Source of the DNA: Kofleriaceae bacterium
GTDB lineage: Bacteria > Myxococcota_A > Polyangia > Haliangiales > Haliangiaceae
Assembly (NCBI GenBank): GCA_020633495.1
Contig: JACKDR010000031.1
Span: forward strand, 18,683 to 82,682
Direction of reading: 5' to 3'
Length of the DNA stretch: 64,000 nt
Position 1 is the first letter of the stretch. Every line of letters begins with the position of its first letter. Shown piece after piece: positions 39,881 to 49,968 of this stretch. The position numbers and the translations under genes are program-made. Below the pieces are notes generated by a model. It worked only from the letters and a program-made list of their open reading frames with translations, ran no database searches and was not told the DNA's origin.

Positions 39881-40680
39881 GCGGCGGCGCCCGTCGGGAT
39901 GCCCGTGAAGAACACGCCGCGGCCGCCCAGCGGGTACGGCACCTCGCGGTAGCTCCACGCGTAGCCGGCGCCGAACGGCGCGACCAGCGCGCGCAGCTCG
40001 GCCTCGCTGTGGACCCGCAGGACGCTGACGCAGGCGTCCCACATCGCGACCGCGGGGATCACCGGGACGACGTAGGTCAGCAGGGCCTTGGCGGCGCGCT
40101 GGCGCCGGGCCAGCAGCGGGTTGGCCAGCAGCGCCGGCAGCATCGTCGGGCTGGTCGGCGCCAGCCGGGCCAGGTTGCGCGGGAAGCCCTCGTAGACGAA
40201 GACCGCGCGCCGGGCGGCGACCGCGTCGCCGAGGATCTGCGCGACCACCTCGGGCCGGAAGTGGTGCAGCGAGTTGATGATGACGCGGGCGTCGTGGGCG
40301 ATCGTCGCCGGCACCGCGGTCGCCGACACCGGCTCGTCCTCGGTGGTGATCACGCCGGGGTGGGCGGCGCGCGCCGCCGCGAACGCGGCGTGGTGCGGGA
40401 ACAGGTCCGACAGCACGAACTCGGGGACCGGCTCGCCGTGGCGGGCCAGCCACTCGACCAGCAGCCGGACCGGCTCGCCGGTGCCGCTGCACAGATCGAG
40501 GATGCGGCGGACGCCGGCGTCGCGACAGAAGCGGGCCAGCTCGGGGCCGACGATGTCGCCCATGCGGCCCCAGCGCAGGCCGGTGCCGAGGGTCTCGGTG
40601 ACCGAGTCGCGGATGAACGCCGGGCACTCCGGGCGCTCGTTGAACTCGAACAGGTGCAGGCGTCTCACGGCGCGCGTCAT
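39877..40680 (-). CDS. SAM-dependent methyltransferase
   Basis: A 267-residue class I methyltransferase. Motif I is ILDLCSGTGEP near residues 70–80, with acidic motif II in EFVLSDLFPH and a VIINSLHHF stretch where motif III-IV is expected. The C-terminal half is hydrophobic (ALLTYVVPVIPAVAMWDACV), which could contact the membrane or a hydrophobic substrate. ATG 40680 is chosen; the frame extends to 40710. It is the first gene of a two-gene unit with the P450 and is divergent from the FHA activator, with only about 80 bases between starts. The substrate is not known. Confidence 0.88.
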   Translation of the reverse strand: MTRAVRRLHLFEFNERPECPAFIRDSVTETLGTGLRWGRMGDIVGPELARFCRDAGVRRILDLCSGTGEPVRLLVEWLARHGEPVPEFVLSDLFPHHAAFAAARAAHPGVITTEDEPVSATAVPATIAHDARVIINSLHHFRPEVVAQILGDAVAARRAVFVYEGFPRNLARLAPTSPTMLPALLANPLLARRQRAAKALLTYVVPVIPAVAMWDACVSVLRVHSEAELRALVAPFGAGYAWSYREVPYPLGGRGVFFTGIPTGAAA

Positions 40681-40760
40681 ACCGGTTCGCGCGGCGCAGA
40701 CCAACGACAATCGTGGCCGAACGCAGCTCAGGAGTTCTGCGGTACCATCGACGGGCCGCC

Positions 40761-42098
40761 GTGTCCTCCCGATCCCGTGACCGGACCAGCACCGCCGTCA
40801 GCCTCGGCGCCGGCGAGCCCGCGCCGCGAGGCCGCTACCTGCTGGTGGTCGGCGACAACCGGCTGATCACGACGCCGCTGCCGGGTCACGGCGCGCTGAT
40901 CCTCGGCCGCGACGCCGACTGCGACGTGGCGCTGCCGCACGAGAAGATCTCGCGGCGGCACGCCCGGCTGGTGGTCGACGACGGCGTCACGATCGAGGAT
41001 CTCGGCTCGACCAACGGCATCCGGGTCGGCGGCGCCCGCCTCGAGCGCGGCGTGCCGGCGCCGATGCCGCTGGGCGAGAGCGTGCGCCTGGGCCCGTTCA
41101 CCGCGATCGTGCTGGCCAGCCCCGCCGGCACCGTCGTCAGCAACGACGGCCTGCCGCGCGCCGCGCTGGTGGTGCGCGACCCGACGCTCGACGGCGCCGG
41201 CGAGCTGCTCGAGCGGGTCGCCCGCAACAGCGTCCACGTCCTGATCCAGGGCGAGACCGGCACCGGCAAGGAGGTGCTGGCGCGCACGCTGCACCAGCTG
41301 TCGGGGCGCCCCGGCGAGCTGGTCGCGATCAACTGCGCCGCGCTCACCGGCGACCTGCTGGAGAGCGAGCTGTTCGGCCACGAGCGCGGCGCGTTCACCG
41401 GCGCGACCCGGACCAAGCCCGGGCTGCTCGAGATCGCGGGCCGCGGCACCGCGCTGCTCGACGAGATCGGCGACCTGCCGCTCGAGCTGCAGGGCAAGCT
41501 GCTGCGCGCGCTCGAGTCGCGCCAGGTCTACCGCGTCGGCGGGGTCCAGCCCATCGACCTGCACCTGCGCGTCCTCGCCGCCACCCACAAGCGCCTCCCC
41601 GAGGCGGTCGCCGACGGCCGCTTCCGCCAGGACCTGTTCTTCCGCCTCAACGGCATCACCCTCGAGCTGCCGCCGCTGCGCGAGCGGCGCGGCCAGATCG
41701 TGCCGCTGGTGACCCGCTTCCTCGACGAGGCCGCGCGCGCCGCCGGCCTGGTGGCCGAGGGCCGGTTCGGCGGCGCCGACCTGGCGCTGCTGGCCGGCGC
41801 GGTGCCGAGCCTGGCCCGGCCGCCGCTGTTCGGGTTCGTGCCGCGGCTCGGGCCCGATCGCCCGGGCAGGCGGCGCGAGCTGCTCGGCGACGATCTGGCG
41901 TGGGTCGCGGGGCTGACGCCGCCGCCCGTGACCGCCGCGGAGCCGGAGCGCCGGCTGCACGCGCTGTGGCGGCAGATCCTCGCCGGCGAGCGCGCCGCGG
42001 ACGACGCCGAGGTGCGCGCGCTCGGCCCCGCCGCCGAGGCCGCGACCGCGGCGATGCTGGCGACGATCCGGCCGTCCGGGGGCGACGCGCCCCCCTGA
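40761..42098 (+). CDS. FHA–sigma-54 AAA activator lacking a recognisable DNA-binding domain
   Basis: A 445-residue protein. The FHA domain is at about 15–110 (LILGRDADCDVALPHEKISRRHARL, then DLGSTNGIRV) and reads phospho-threonine. The AAA domain follows with Walker A GETGTGKE, the sigma-54 contact loop ERGAFTGAT near 211, and LLDEIGDLPLELQGKLLRALE. After RERRGQIVPLVTRFLDEA the usual WPGNVREL helix is degenerate (PDRPGRRRELLG) and no Fis-type helix-turn-helix is seen. It probably acts from solution or is partly decayed. A kinase gene at 46–47.9 kb is a possible partner. GTG 40713 is an alternative start. Confidence 0.85.
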   Translation: MSSRSRDRTSTAVSLGAGEPAPRGRYLLVVGDNRLITTPLPGHGALILGRDADCDVALPHEKISRRHARLVVDDGVTIEDLGSTNGIRVGGARLERGVPAPMPLGESVRLGPFTAIVLASPAGTVVSNDGLPRAALVVRDPTLDGAGELLERVARNSVHVLIQGETGTGKEVLARTLHQLSGRPGELVAINCAALTGDLLESELFGHERGAFTGATRTKPGLLEIAGRGTALLDEIGDLPLELQGKLLRALESRQVYRVGGVQPIDLHLRVLAATHKRLPEAVADGRFRQDLFFRLNGITLELPPLRERRGQIVPLVTRFLDEAARAAGLVAEGRFGGADLALLAGAVPSLARPPLFGFVPRLGPDRPGRRRELLGDDLAWVAGLTPPPVTAAEPERRLHALWRQILAGERAADDAEVRALGPAAEAATAAMLATIRPSGGDAPP

Positions 42099-42123
42099 GG
42101 TGGCGCGCGGAGGCCTCCTTCGG

Positions 42124-42129
42124 TACCCT
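42124..42129 (+). promoter_or_regulatory. TACCCT box before the TPR lipoprotein gene
   Basis: TACCCT ends eight bases before ATG 42138. Its geometry matches other boxes in this window. Confidence 0.4.
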
Positions 42130-42137
42130 CCGCGCGT

Positions 42138-43394
42138 ATGAGCACCTCGCCGGACGGAGTCGTCTCGAAGCGCCGCGGGCGCCGGTTGATCGGCCTGCTG
42201 GCCGCCCTCACGTCGTTCTCGCTGGTGGTCGCCGGCGCCAGCGCCGTGACCGGCTGCGGCCCCGCGGGCAAGAAGACCCACAAGAAGAAGGTCATCAAGC
42301 CCCAGGGCCCGACCGCCGAGCAGCTGGTCCAGCAGGCCCGCGATCTCGACGCCAGCGGCGACGCCGCCGGCGCCGAGGCCAAGTACCAGGCCGCCTACCA
42401 GGCCAAGAACGACTTCGCGATCCTCGAGGAGTACGTCGAGTTCCTGATCAACCACGCCCGGCCCGCCGACGCGGTCACCCAGGCCAAGGCCTACTACGAC
42501 GCCGCCGCCACCGATCCGCGCGGCAGCCACCTCTACGCCCACGCGCTGATCGCCGCCGGTGACTTCCCGGACGCGCTCGCGGTGGTCGACGAGCTGATCG
42601 CGCTCAACGAGAACGACGCCGCCGCCCACGAGAAGCGCGGCCTGGCCCTGGCGCTGTCGGGGCAGCTCGAGCCCGGCATCGAGGAGCTGCGCAAGGCGGT
42701 CGCGCTCGACGGCCAGAACGCCGGCTTCCTGGTCGAGCTGGGCTCGGCGCTCAGCAACGCCGGCAAGGTCGACGAGGCGGCGCTGCAGCTGCGCGCCGCG
42801 ATCACCCTGGATCCCGAGAACGGCCGCGCCCACCTGCTGCTGGGCCTGGCCCTGCGCGATCAGGCCGAGCTCGAGGAGGCGATCGTCTACCTGACCAAGG
42901 CCACCAAGCTGATGCCCAACGACGGCCGGCCGTGGTTCGAGCTGGGCATCGTCCAGAACCGCCGCGGCGACGACCTCGGCGCCGAGGCCAGCCTGGCCGA
43001 GGCGGTGGCGCGGGCGCCGAGCAACAGCCTGTACTGGTACGCGTACGGCGAGATGCTGCGGCTCAACAAGAAGTACGACGACGCGATCAACGCCTACGCC
43101 AAGGCGATGGATCTCGATCCGCCGCACCCCAAGGCCGCCGCCAAGCGCGGCCTGGCCCTCGCCGAGGCCGACCGGCTCGGCGAGGCCGAGGTCTTCCTGA
43201 CCGAGGCGGTGCGCGCCGATCCGAAGAACCCGTTCATCCACTTCAACCTGGCCGTGGTCTACAAGAACCAGAAGAAGACCAAGCTGGCGATCGAGGAGTT
43301 CGAGCGCTTCCTCGAGCTGGCCGATCCCAGCGACGGCGATCGCGGCACCGCCGAGACCTGCGTCAAGAACCTCAAGAAGCGCAAGTCCTGCTGA
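42138..43394 (+). CDS. TPR-repeat lipoprotein
   Basis: A 418-residue protein with a long basic n-region (SKRRGRRLIGLL), hydrophobic stretch and lipobox TGC (Cys40), then a Lys-rich linker and about nine tetratricopeptide repeats from residue 60 to 400. Clear units are AGDFPDALAVVDELIALNEN, AGKVDEAALQLRAAITLDPE, and KKYDDAINAYAKAMDLDP. TPR arrays serve as protein scaffolds; in the periplasm of myxobacteria they often belong to secretion or motility complexes. Gene order gives no direct partner. It is followed by a 540-base gap with repeats. Confidence 0.9.
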   Translation: MSTSPDGVVSKRRGRRLIGLLAALTSFSLVVAGASAVTGCGPAGKKTHKKKVIKPQGPTAEQLVQQARDLDASGDAAGAEAKYQAAYQAKNDFAILEEYVEFLINHARPADAVTQAKAYYDAAATDPRGSHLYAHALIAAGDFPDALAVVDELIALNENDAAAHEKRGLALALSGQLEPGIEELRKAVALDGQNAGFLVELGSALSNAGKVDEAALQLRAAITLDPENGRAHLLLGLALRDQAELEEAIVYLTKATKLMPNDGRPWFELGIVQNRRGDDLGAEASLAEAVARAPSNSLYWYAYGEMLRLNKKYDDAINAYAKAMDLDPPHPKAAAKRGLALAEADRLGEAEVFLTEAVRADPKNPFIHFNLAVVYKNQKKTKLAIEEFERFLELADPSDGDRGTAETCVKNLKKRKSC

Positions 43395-43937
43395 GCGGGC
43401 TCGGCGGCCCCGGCGCGCGTTGCCGCGGGCGCATCGATCCTCGCCCCCTGGACTCCGCCCTCGCGGCTGCGCCGCTCGGGCTGCGCTCCTAACGAACAGC
43501 TGGGCCATGCCGCTGATCTTGCGTGGCGCAGCGATCGGCTGACCGCGGAGCTGGGCCTGACAGCACTCACCCCGAAGCGGAGGGGGAGGTGCGCAGCACC
43601 GACCCCGGAGTCGAGGTGAGCGAACCATGTCGACCAGGCGACCTGACCCGGTTCGTCTTGCGGCAAATCTCCGACGGCCGTCGGTCGAGCGCTCGGGGTG
43701 CGCGGTGTGAGGCAGCCGGCGCCGCTCGGGCGGCGCTCGGGGTGAGCGGATGCGGGGAGCGCCCTGCGGGCTCGCTGACGACGAGCGTGTCGGGGGCGGA
43801 GGGACGAGGGCCGACCAGAAGCGCCGGTCGAGCGTGCGAGGCAGCCGGCTCGCTCACCCCGAGCTTGTCGAGGGGGCGGGCGCCGGGCCGCCCAGCGCGC
43901 GGGCCGGGACGCCCCGGGCGGCGCCCCGCCGCGCGCC
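43395..43937. repeat. repeat-rich intergenic region
   Basis: The 543-base gap lies between convergent genes. A 14-base inverted pair GCTCGGGGTGAGCG (43735–43748) and its exact complement (43851–43864) are 102 bases apart. A 16-base direct repeat, GTGTGAGGCAGCCGGC at 43705–43720 and GTGCGAGGCAGCCGGC at 43834–43849, has one mismatch. CCCGAGCTTGTCGAGG and GCGGAGGGGGAGGTGCGCAGCACC-like pieces look like a dispersed intergenic repeat family. No frame here has normal codon bias, so I see no gene. Confidence 0.6.
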
Positions 43938-44660
43938 TCAGCTCACGACGCCGTAGACGTTGCGCGCCTGGCGCTGCAGCTCGATGTTGTCGCGGATCTG
44001 CTCGAACAGCTGGCGCGACGCCGGCAGGCCGACGATCTCGAGGTGCGGCGTGGTGACGTCGGCGGTGTAGATCTCGATGTGGGCGATGCCCAGGATCCGG
44101 TCGATCAGGTTCTGCTTGTAGCGGACGTCGCGACAGCGCCACAGCTCGAGCACGTCGATCTTCTTCGACAGGATGCCGCGCTCGGTCTCGATGTTGCTGG
44201 TCGTGACCCGGAACCGCATCGACTTCCGGTAGAAGTACAGCCCCGCGAAGAAGATCGCCGCCAGCGACAGCGGGCTGAGCAGCATGATGACCTTGGTGCC
44301 GGTCTTGACGTCGAGGCCGTTGCCGATCTTCCACATCAGCGCCGGCAGCACGGTGGCGCCGAGGACGCCGAGGATGTAGTAGCCGAGGTACGCGCGCCAC
44401 GACGGCGTACCGTCGTAGAGCACCTTGCGCGGCTTGGGCGCGTGCGGATCCGCGGCGTGCGGATCGGCGGTCGCCGACGCCGCCTTGTCGAACGGCGCCA
44501 CGCCGGGGCGCGGCCCGGGTGCGGGCGCCGCCGCCGGGGTCGCCTCGGGCGCGGGGGCGCCGCCGCCGGCCGCGGGGGCCTGGCTCATGAACGATCCACA
44601 GAAGCGGCACTTGATGGCCTCGTCCTGGATCTCCTCGGCACAGAAGGGGCACTTCTTCAT
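43938..44660 (-). CDS. zinc-ribbon and bacterial PH-domain membrane protein
   Basis: A 240-residue protein. Residues 1–22 form a zinc ribbon (CPFCAEEIQDEAIKCRFCG). An Ala/Pro linker leads to two TM helices (YLGYYILGVLGATVLPALMW and IMLLSPLSLAAIFFAGLYF). A bPH2/DUF304 domain follows at about 145–215 (RFRVTTSNIETERGILSKK, then DRILGIAHIEIYT). Such proteins are common membrane-associated adaptors of unknown role. On the minus strand the sequence TACCAT lies 17 bases before the ATG with GAGGAG between. The gene faces the repeat-rich gap. Confidence 0.85.
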   Translation of the reverse strand: MKKCPFCAEEIQDEAIKCRFCGSFMSQAPAAGGGAPAPEATPAAAPAPGPRPGVAPFDKAASATADPHAADPHAPKPRKVLYDGTPSWRAYLGYYILGVLGATVLPALMWKIGNGLDVKTGTKVIMLLSPLSLAAIFFAGLYFYRKSMRFRVTTSNIETERGILSKKIDVLELWRCRDVRYKQNLIDRILGIAHIEIYTADVTTPHLEIVGLPASRQLFEQIRDNIELQRQARNVYGVVS

Positions 44661-44759
44661 GGTCCGCTCCTCGGCGCATGGTACCGAAAAACCGAACGCC
44701 CCGCCGGAACCCGGGGGGCGTTCGAGGCGACAGCCCGGCGACGCCGGCCGCCGCGAGCG

Positions 44760-45974
44760 CTACATTCGGTAGCCGACGCCCAGCAGGAAGTCGATCCGGG
44801 TCAGCGAATCGGCGTCGAGCCCGTCCTTGGCGGGGCTGAACGCGAACGCGAACGGCGTCAGGGTCGCGACCAGGTTGTCGGTGACGGCGTAGTCCGCGGC
44901 CACCGCGACCCGCAGGTTGAGCATCGACAGCGCGCCGCTGGTCGGCGCGCCGCCGACCGTGAACGGGTTGCCGGCGGCGAGGCCACTGAACGACATGATG
45001 CCGACGCCGAGATCGCCGCGCAGGCCGATCTTGTTGTTGATCGGGTAGGTCACGCCGACGTCGGCCAGCGCCTGGACCAGGCTCGCCGACTCGGACATGT
45101 CCGCCGACGAGCGGTACGGCACCGGCGCGTAGCCGAGGCCGACGCCGACGTCGAGCTCGACCGGGCCGGCCGCGATCGGGTAGCCCGCGGTCAGCGTGAA
45201 CGACGGCTGCACCGGCACGTCGAGGCCGCCCGCGCCGATCATCGTGGCGCCGACGCCGATCCGGGCCGACACCAGCGTCGGCGCCGCCGGCGAGGTGCCC
45301 GCGCCGATCGAGACGTCGTCGTCGTCATCGTCGTCGTCGTCGCCGCCGCCGCCACCCGCGACCGCGACGTCGGTACCGGTGTTGCCACCGCCGGTCGTGG
45401 TCGAGCCGCCGCCGGTGGTCGAGCCGCCGCCGGTGGTCGTGCCGCCGCCGGTGGTCGTCCCGCCGCCGGTGGTCGTGCCGCCGCCGGTCGTCGTGCCGCC
45501 GCCCTGGGTCTTGCCGCCGCTACCCATCGTGTCGTTGGGATCGCGACCGCCGACGTCGGCGGCCTTCTGCGCGCACTCGGTCAGGTCCTTGATGAAGCCG
45601 TCGACCTCGTCGCGCTGCTTCTGGGTCAGCGGGTTGTCCTTGTCCTTCTCCTTGAGCGACTTGAAGCGCTTGTAGAAGAACAGGGCCTGCTTGCAGTTCC
45701 CCTGCTGCCGGTACGACTGCGCGATGTTGTAGAGGAACTCGGGGAGCGGCCACTCCTCGTACGCCTTGGTGAAGTTCTCGATGGCCTCGTCGAAGCGCCC
45801 GAGGTTGTAGGCCGCGTCGCCCTTGTTGTAGTACTCCTCGGCCTTGCTCTGCTGGTTGCCGGCGGGCTGAGCGTGGCTGGCGGCGGTGCCGACCATCACG
45901 GTGCACGCGGCCGCCGCGCCGGCCAGCGCGAGGCGCGCGAGCCGCGGGCTGCGAGTCTTGTGGGTGCGCATCAT
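44760..45974 (-). CDS. exported TPR and outer-membrane barrel-like protein
   Basis: A 404-residue protein with signal peptide (RLALAGAAAACTVMVGTAASHAQ). Residues 30–130 hold two TPR units (AEEYYNKGDAAYNLGRFDEA, IAQSYRQQGNCKQALFFYKR). A GGGTTT hexapeptide run and a poly-Asp stretch (DDDDDDDDD) follow, and from about 220 a beta-barrel-like domain ends in LLGVGYRM. This TPR–linker–barrel layout is frequent in Myxococcota. Start ATG 45974 lies next to GGAGGA; 45971 and the TTG at 46004 are alternatives. It follows the kinase gene by 26 bases and is probably in one transcript with it. Confidence 0.82.
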   Translation of the reverse strand: MMRTHKTRSPRLARLALAGAAAACTVMVGTAASHAQPAGNQQSKAEEYYNKGDAAYNLGRFDEAIENFTKAYEEWPLPEFLYNIAQSYRQQGNCKQALFFYKRFKSLKEKDKDNPLTQKQRDEVDGFIKDLTECAQKAADVGGRDPNDTMGSGGKTQGGGTTTGGGTTTGGGTTTGGGTTTGGGSTTGGGSTTTGGGNTGTDVAVAGGGGGDDDDDDDDDVSIGAGTSPAAPTLVSARIGVGATMIGAGGLDVPVQPSFTLTAGYPIAAGPVELDVGVGLGYAPVPYRSSADMSESASLVQALADVGVTYPINNKIGLRGDLGVGIMSFSGLAAGNPFTVGGAPTSGALSMLNLRVAVAADYAVTDNLVATLTPFAFAFSPAKDGLDADSLTRIDFLLGVGYRM

Positions 45975-46000
45975 GTCCTCCCGGATCCCGAGTCGAGTCT

Positions 46001-47902
<1,902 letters not shown>

Positions 47903-48021
47903 GAATACCTCCGGCGATCTCGAATACTAGCGCAACCCCCCGTGTTGACGCACGGGCTTCTGAAGGGATCCTCCGGTTCGTTTCTCGCGTGACGGCAGGG
48001 GGCGTGATACCCCAGGGGTGG

Positions 48022-48984
48022 ATGCGGCTCACGACGATCGTGACGGCAATGATCCTGGGGTTGCCGGCCGTTGCCGCCGCCGCCCCGGCGGCCACCGACC
48101 AGGCGGACACCGACGTCGCCGCCGACGCCGGGCTGCCCGACGTCCGCTCCGGGAGCGCCGCGGTGCTCGACGTCGCCACCGGGGTGACGATCTTCGCCAA
48201 GGACGCCGACGAGGTCCGCGCGATCGCCTCGACGACCAAGATCTTCGTCGCCATGGCGGTCCGCAAGGCCGGGATCGACCTCGACGGCTGGACCGAGATC
48301 ACCCGCGACGACGCCCACGCCGCCCACGGCGGGGCCCGGACCCGGCTCGACGTCGGCCAGACCTTCCAGAACGTCGATCTGCTGCGCGCGATGCTGATGG
48401 CGTCGGACAACCGGGCGCCCACCGCGCTGGCCCGCGCCGCGGGCCTCGACGACGACGGCCTGATCGCCGCGATGAACGGCATCGCCGCCGATCTCGGGCT
48501 CGAGCGGACCACCTTCACCGACACCTCGGGGCTGCGCGGCAACGTCTCGACCGCGCGCGAGATGGCGCTGGCGCTGCGCGCCGCGCTCGAGGATCCGGTG
48601 CTCGCCGAGATCATGCGCACCGACCGGGTGCGGATCGTGTCGAAGAGCAAGTACGCCAAGCTCGACTACGCCAACACCAGCCAGCCCCTGCTCGCCGGCA
48701 AGCGCGCGATCACCGGCGGCAAGACCGGCTACACCCGGGCCGCCGGCTACTGCTTCGTGTCCGGCGTCGAGATCGACGGCCGCGCCTACGTGACCGCGTT
48801 CCTGGGCGCCGACGGCAAGCTGACCCGGTTCGCCGACTTCGAGCGGGTCGCGGCCTGGCTCGACGACGGCGCCCCGGGCGCCGCGGTCAAGGTCACCACG
48901 ACGGCGTCGACGGGGTCGACGAAGGCGGCCCTGAAGGTGCGGGCGAAGCCGACGGGTACGGTGAAGGCGAAGAAGCGGAAGTAG
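48022..48984 (+). CDS. D-alanyl-D-alanine carboxypeptidase (S11)
   Basis: A 320-residue penicillin-binding protein of the PBP5/DacA type. The catalytic motifs are STTK (Ser70, Lys73), SDN (128–130) and KTG (234–236), all intact. The signal TTIVTAMILGLPAVAAAAP supports ATG 48022 over the upstream GTG starts at 47989 and 48004. The usual C-terminal beta domain and amphipathic anchor are missing; instead there is a Thr/Lys-rich basic tail (KKRK). It should trim peptidoglycan stem peptides in the periplasm. Its last 92 bases overlap the end of the convergent gene. Confidence 0.92.
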   Translation: MRLTTIVTAMILGLPAVAAAAPAATDQADTDVAADAGLPDVRSGSAAVLDVATGVTIFAKDADEVRAIASTTKIFVAMAVRKAGIDLDGWTEITRDDAHAAHGGARTRLDVGQTFQNVDLLRAMLMASDNRAPTALARAAGLDDDGLIAAMNGIAADLGLERTTFTDTSGLRGNVSTAREMALALRAALEDPVLAEIMRTDRVRIVSKSKYAKLDYANTSQPLLAGKRAITGGKTGYTRAAGYCFVSGVEIDGRAYVTAFLGADGKLTRFADFERVAAWLDDGAPGAAVKVTTTASTGSTKAALKVRAKPTGTVKAKKRK

Positions 48985-49798
48985 CGCGGCCGCCGCCGAA
49001 GTCGAAGCCGATCGAGAGGTCGAGCTGCGAGCCGTAGCTGGCGACCTGCCCGCTCATCGGCCGCGCCAGCTGCGCGGTGAGGCGGACGCCGCCGGCCTGC
49101 CAGGTCGCGCCGGCGCCGAGCGTGACGACGCCGCCGGCGCTGTGGACCTCGGGCGTGTCGAACGAGCTGTCGACGACGACCGCCCGCGGCACGTCGACCT
49201 CGCTGGACAGGGTCGCGCTGCCGAACACGGTCAGCTGGTCGTGGCGCCAGCTCGGCACCATGCCCAGCGAGAACACGCCCGCGGTGTCGCGCTCGGTGGC
49301 CGCCGCCGACAGCCGCACCGGGACGTCGACGAAGCCCATCGAGACCCCGACGCCGAGGCGGACCTCGTCGGCGAGGCGCAGCGAGTGCCGGATCGCCCAC
49401 TGCATCGACCACGCCGCGTCGGCCTCGGGCCGCGGCCCGAGATCGGAGCGGACCGCGTCGGAGCCGGCGACGAACGCGGTGCCGAGCTCGAGGCCGAGGT
49501 CGGTGGCGCCACCGAGGCGCAGGCGCAGCGCGGCGTCGGCCTGCTGGCGCGCGACGAAGACGCCGGAGTCGTTGTTGCCGGGGCCGACGTCCTCGAGCGT
49601 CGCGGTGTAGCGGCCCTCGACCCGGTACGCCTGCTCCATGGGCTGGCCGTCGTACGCCATCGGCTGCGGCGCCGGGATGGTCCCGGCCTGGGTCACCGTG
49701 TACGGGCGCGAGGTGCAGGCGACCAGCGGCGCGAGCAGCGCCGGCGCGGCGAGCCAGGGCCAGCGATCGAGCAGGGTGCGGCGCATCTTCCTCATCAT
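48893..49798 (-). CDS. predicted outer-membrane barrel-like lipoprotein
   Basis: A 301-residue exported protein. The signal RRTLLDRWPWLAAPALLAPLVAC ends in a lipobox. The mature part shows regular beta strands (AALRLRLGGATDLGLELGTAF, VRLGVGVSMGFVDVPVRLS, LTVFGSATLSSEVDV, LDLSIGFDFGG) as in small barrels. A Ser/Pro tail of about 30 residues (SPSPYPSASPAPSGPPSS) is encoded in the overlap with dacA and may be a by-product of that overlap. Starts at 49798, 49795 and 49786 are all possible. No named family is recognised. Confidence 0.68.
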   Translation of the reverse strand: MMRKMRRTLLDRWPWLAAPALLAPLVACTSRPYTVTQAGTIPAPQPMAYDGQPMEQAYRVEGRYTATLEDVGPGNNDSGVFVARQQADAALRLRLGGATDLGLELGTAFVAGSDAVRSDLGPRPEADAAWSMQWAIRHSLRLADEVRLGVGVSMGFVDVPVRLSAAATERDTAGVFSLGMVPSWRHDQLTVFGSATLSSEVDVPRAVVVDSSFDTPEVHSAGGVVTLGAGATWQAGGVRLTAQLARPMSGQVASYGSQLDLSIGFDFGGGRATSASSPSPYPSASPAPSGPPSSTPSTPSW

Positions 49799-49968
49799 GC
49801 CCGGTCGGGACTTCACGCGCCGTGCCGATCATGTGGTGCCATCCATGGCCGGCTGCGGCCGCTTGTCGCCGCACAGTGGCGGAGCCTCGACGGATGCTCC
49901 GACACCGTGTCGAGGGGTCGACGCGAGGTCCGACCACCGGGCGGCGGCGACCGGTGTACGATGACGCG

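Noticed and set aside
45400..45500. GGTGGT-rich tandem repeats
   Set aside because: They encode the GGGTTT linker of the TPR-barrel protein and are not a separate element.
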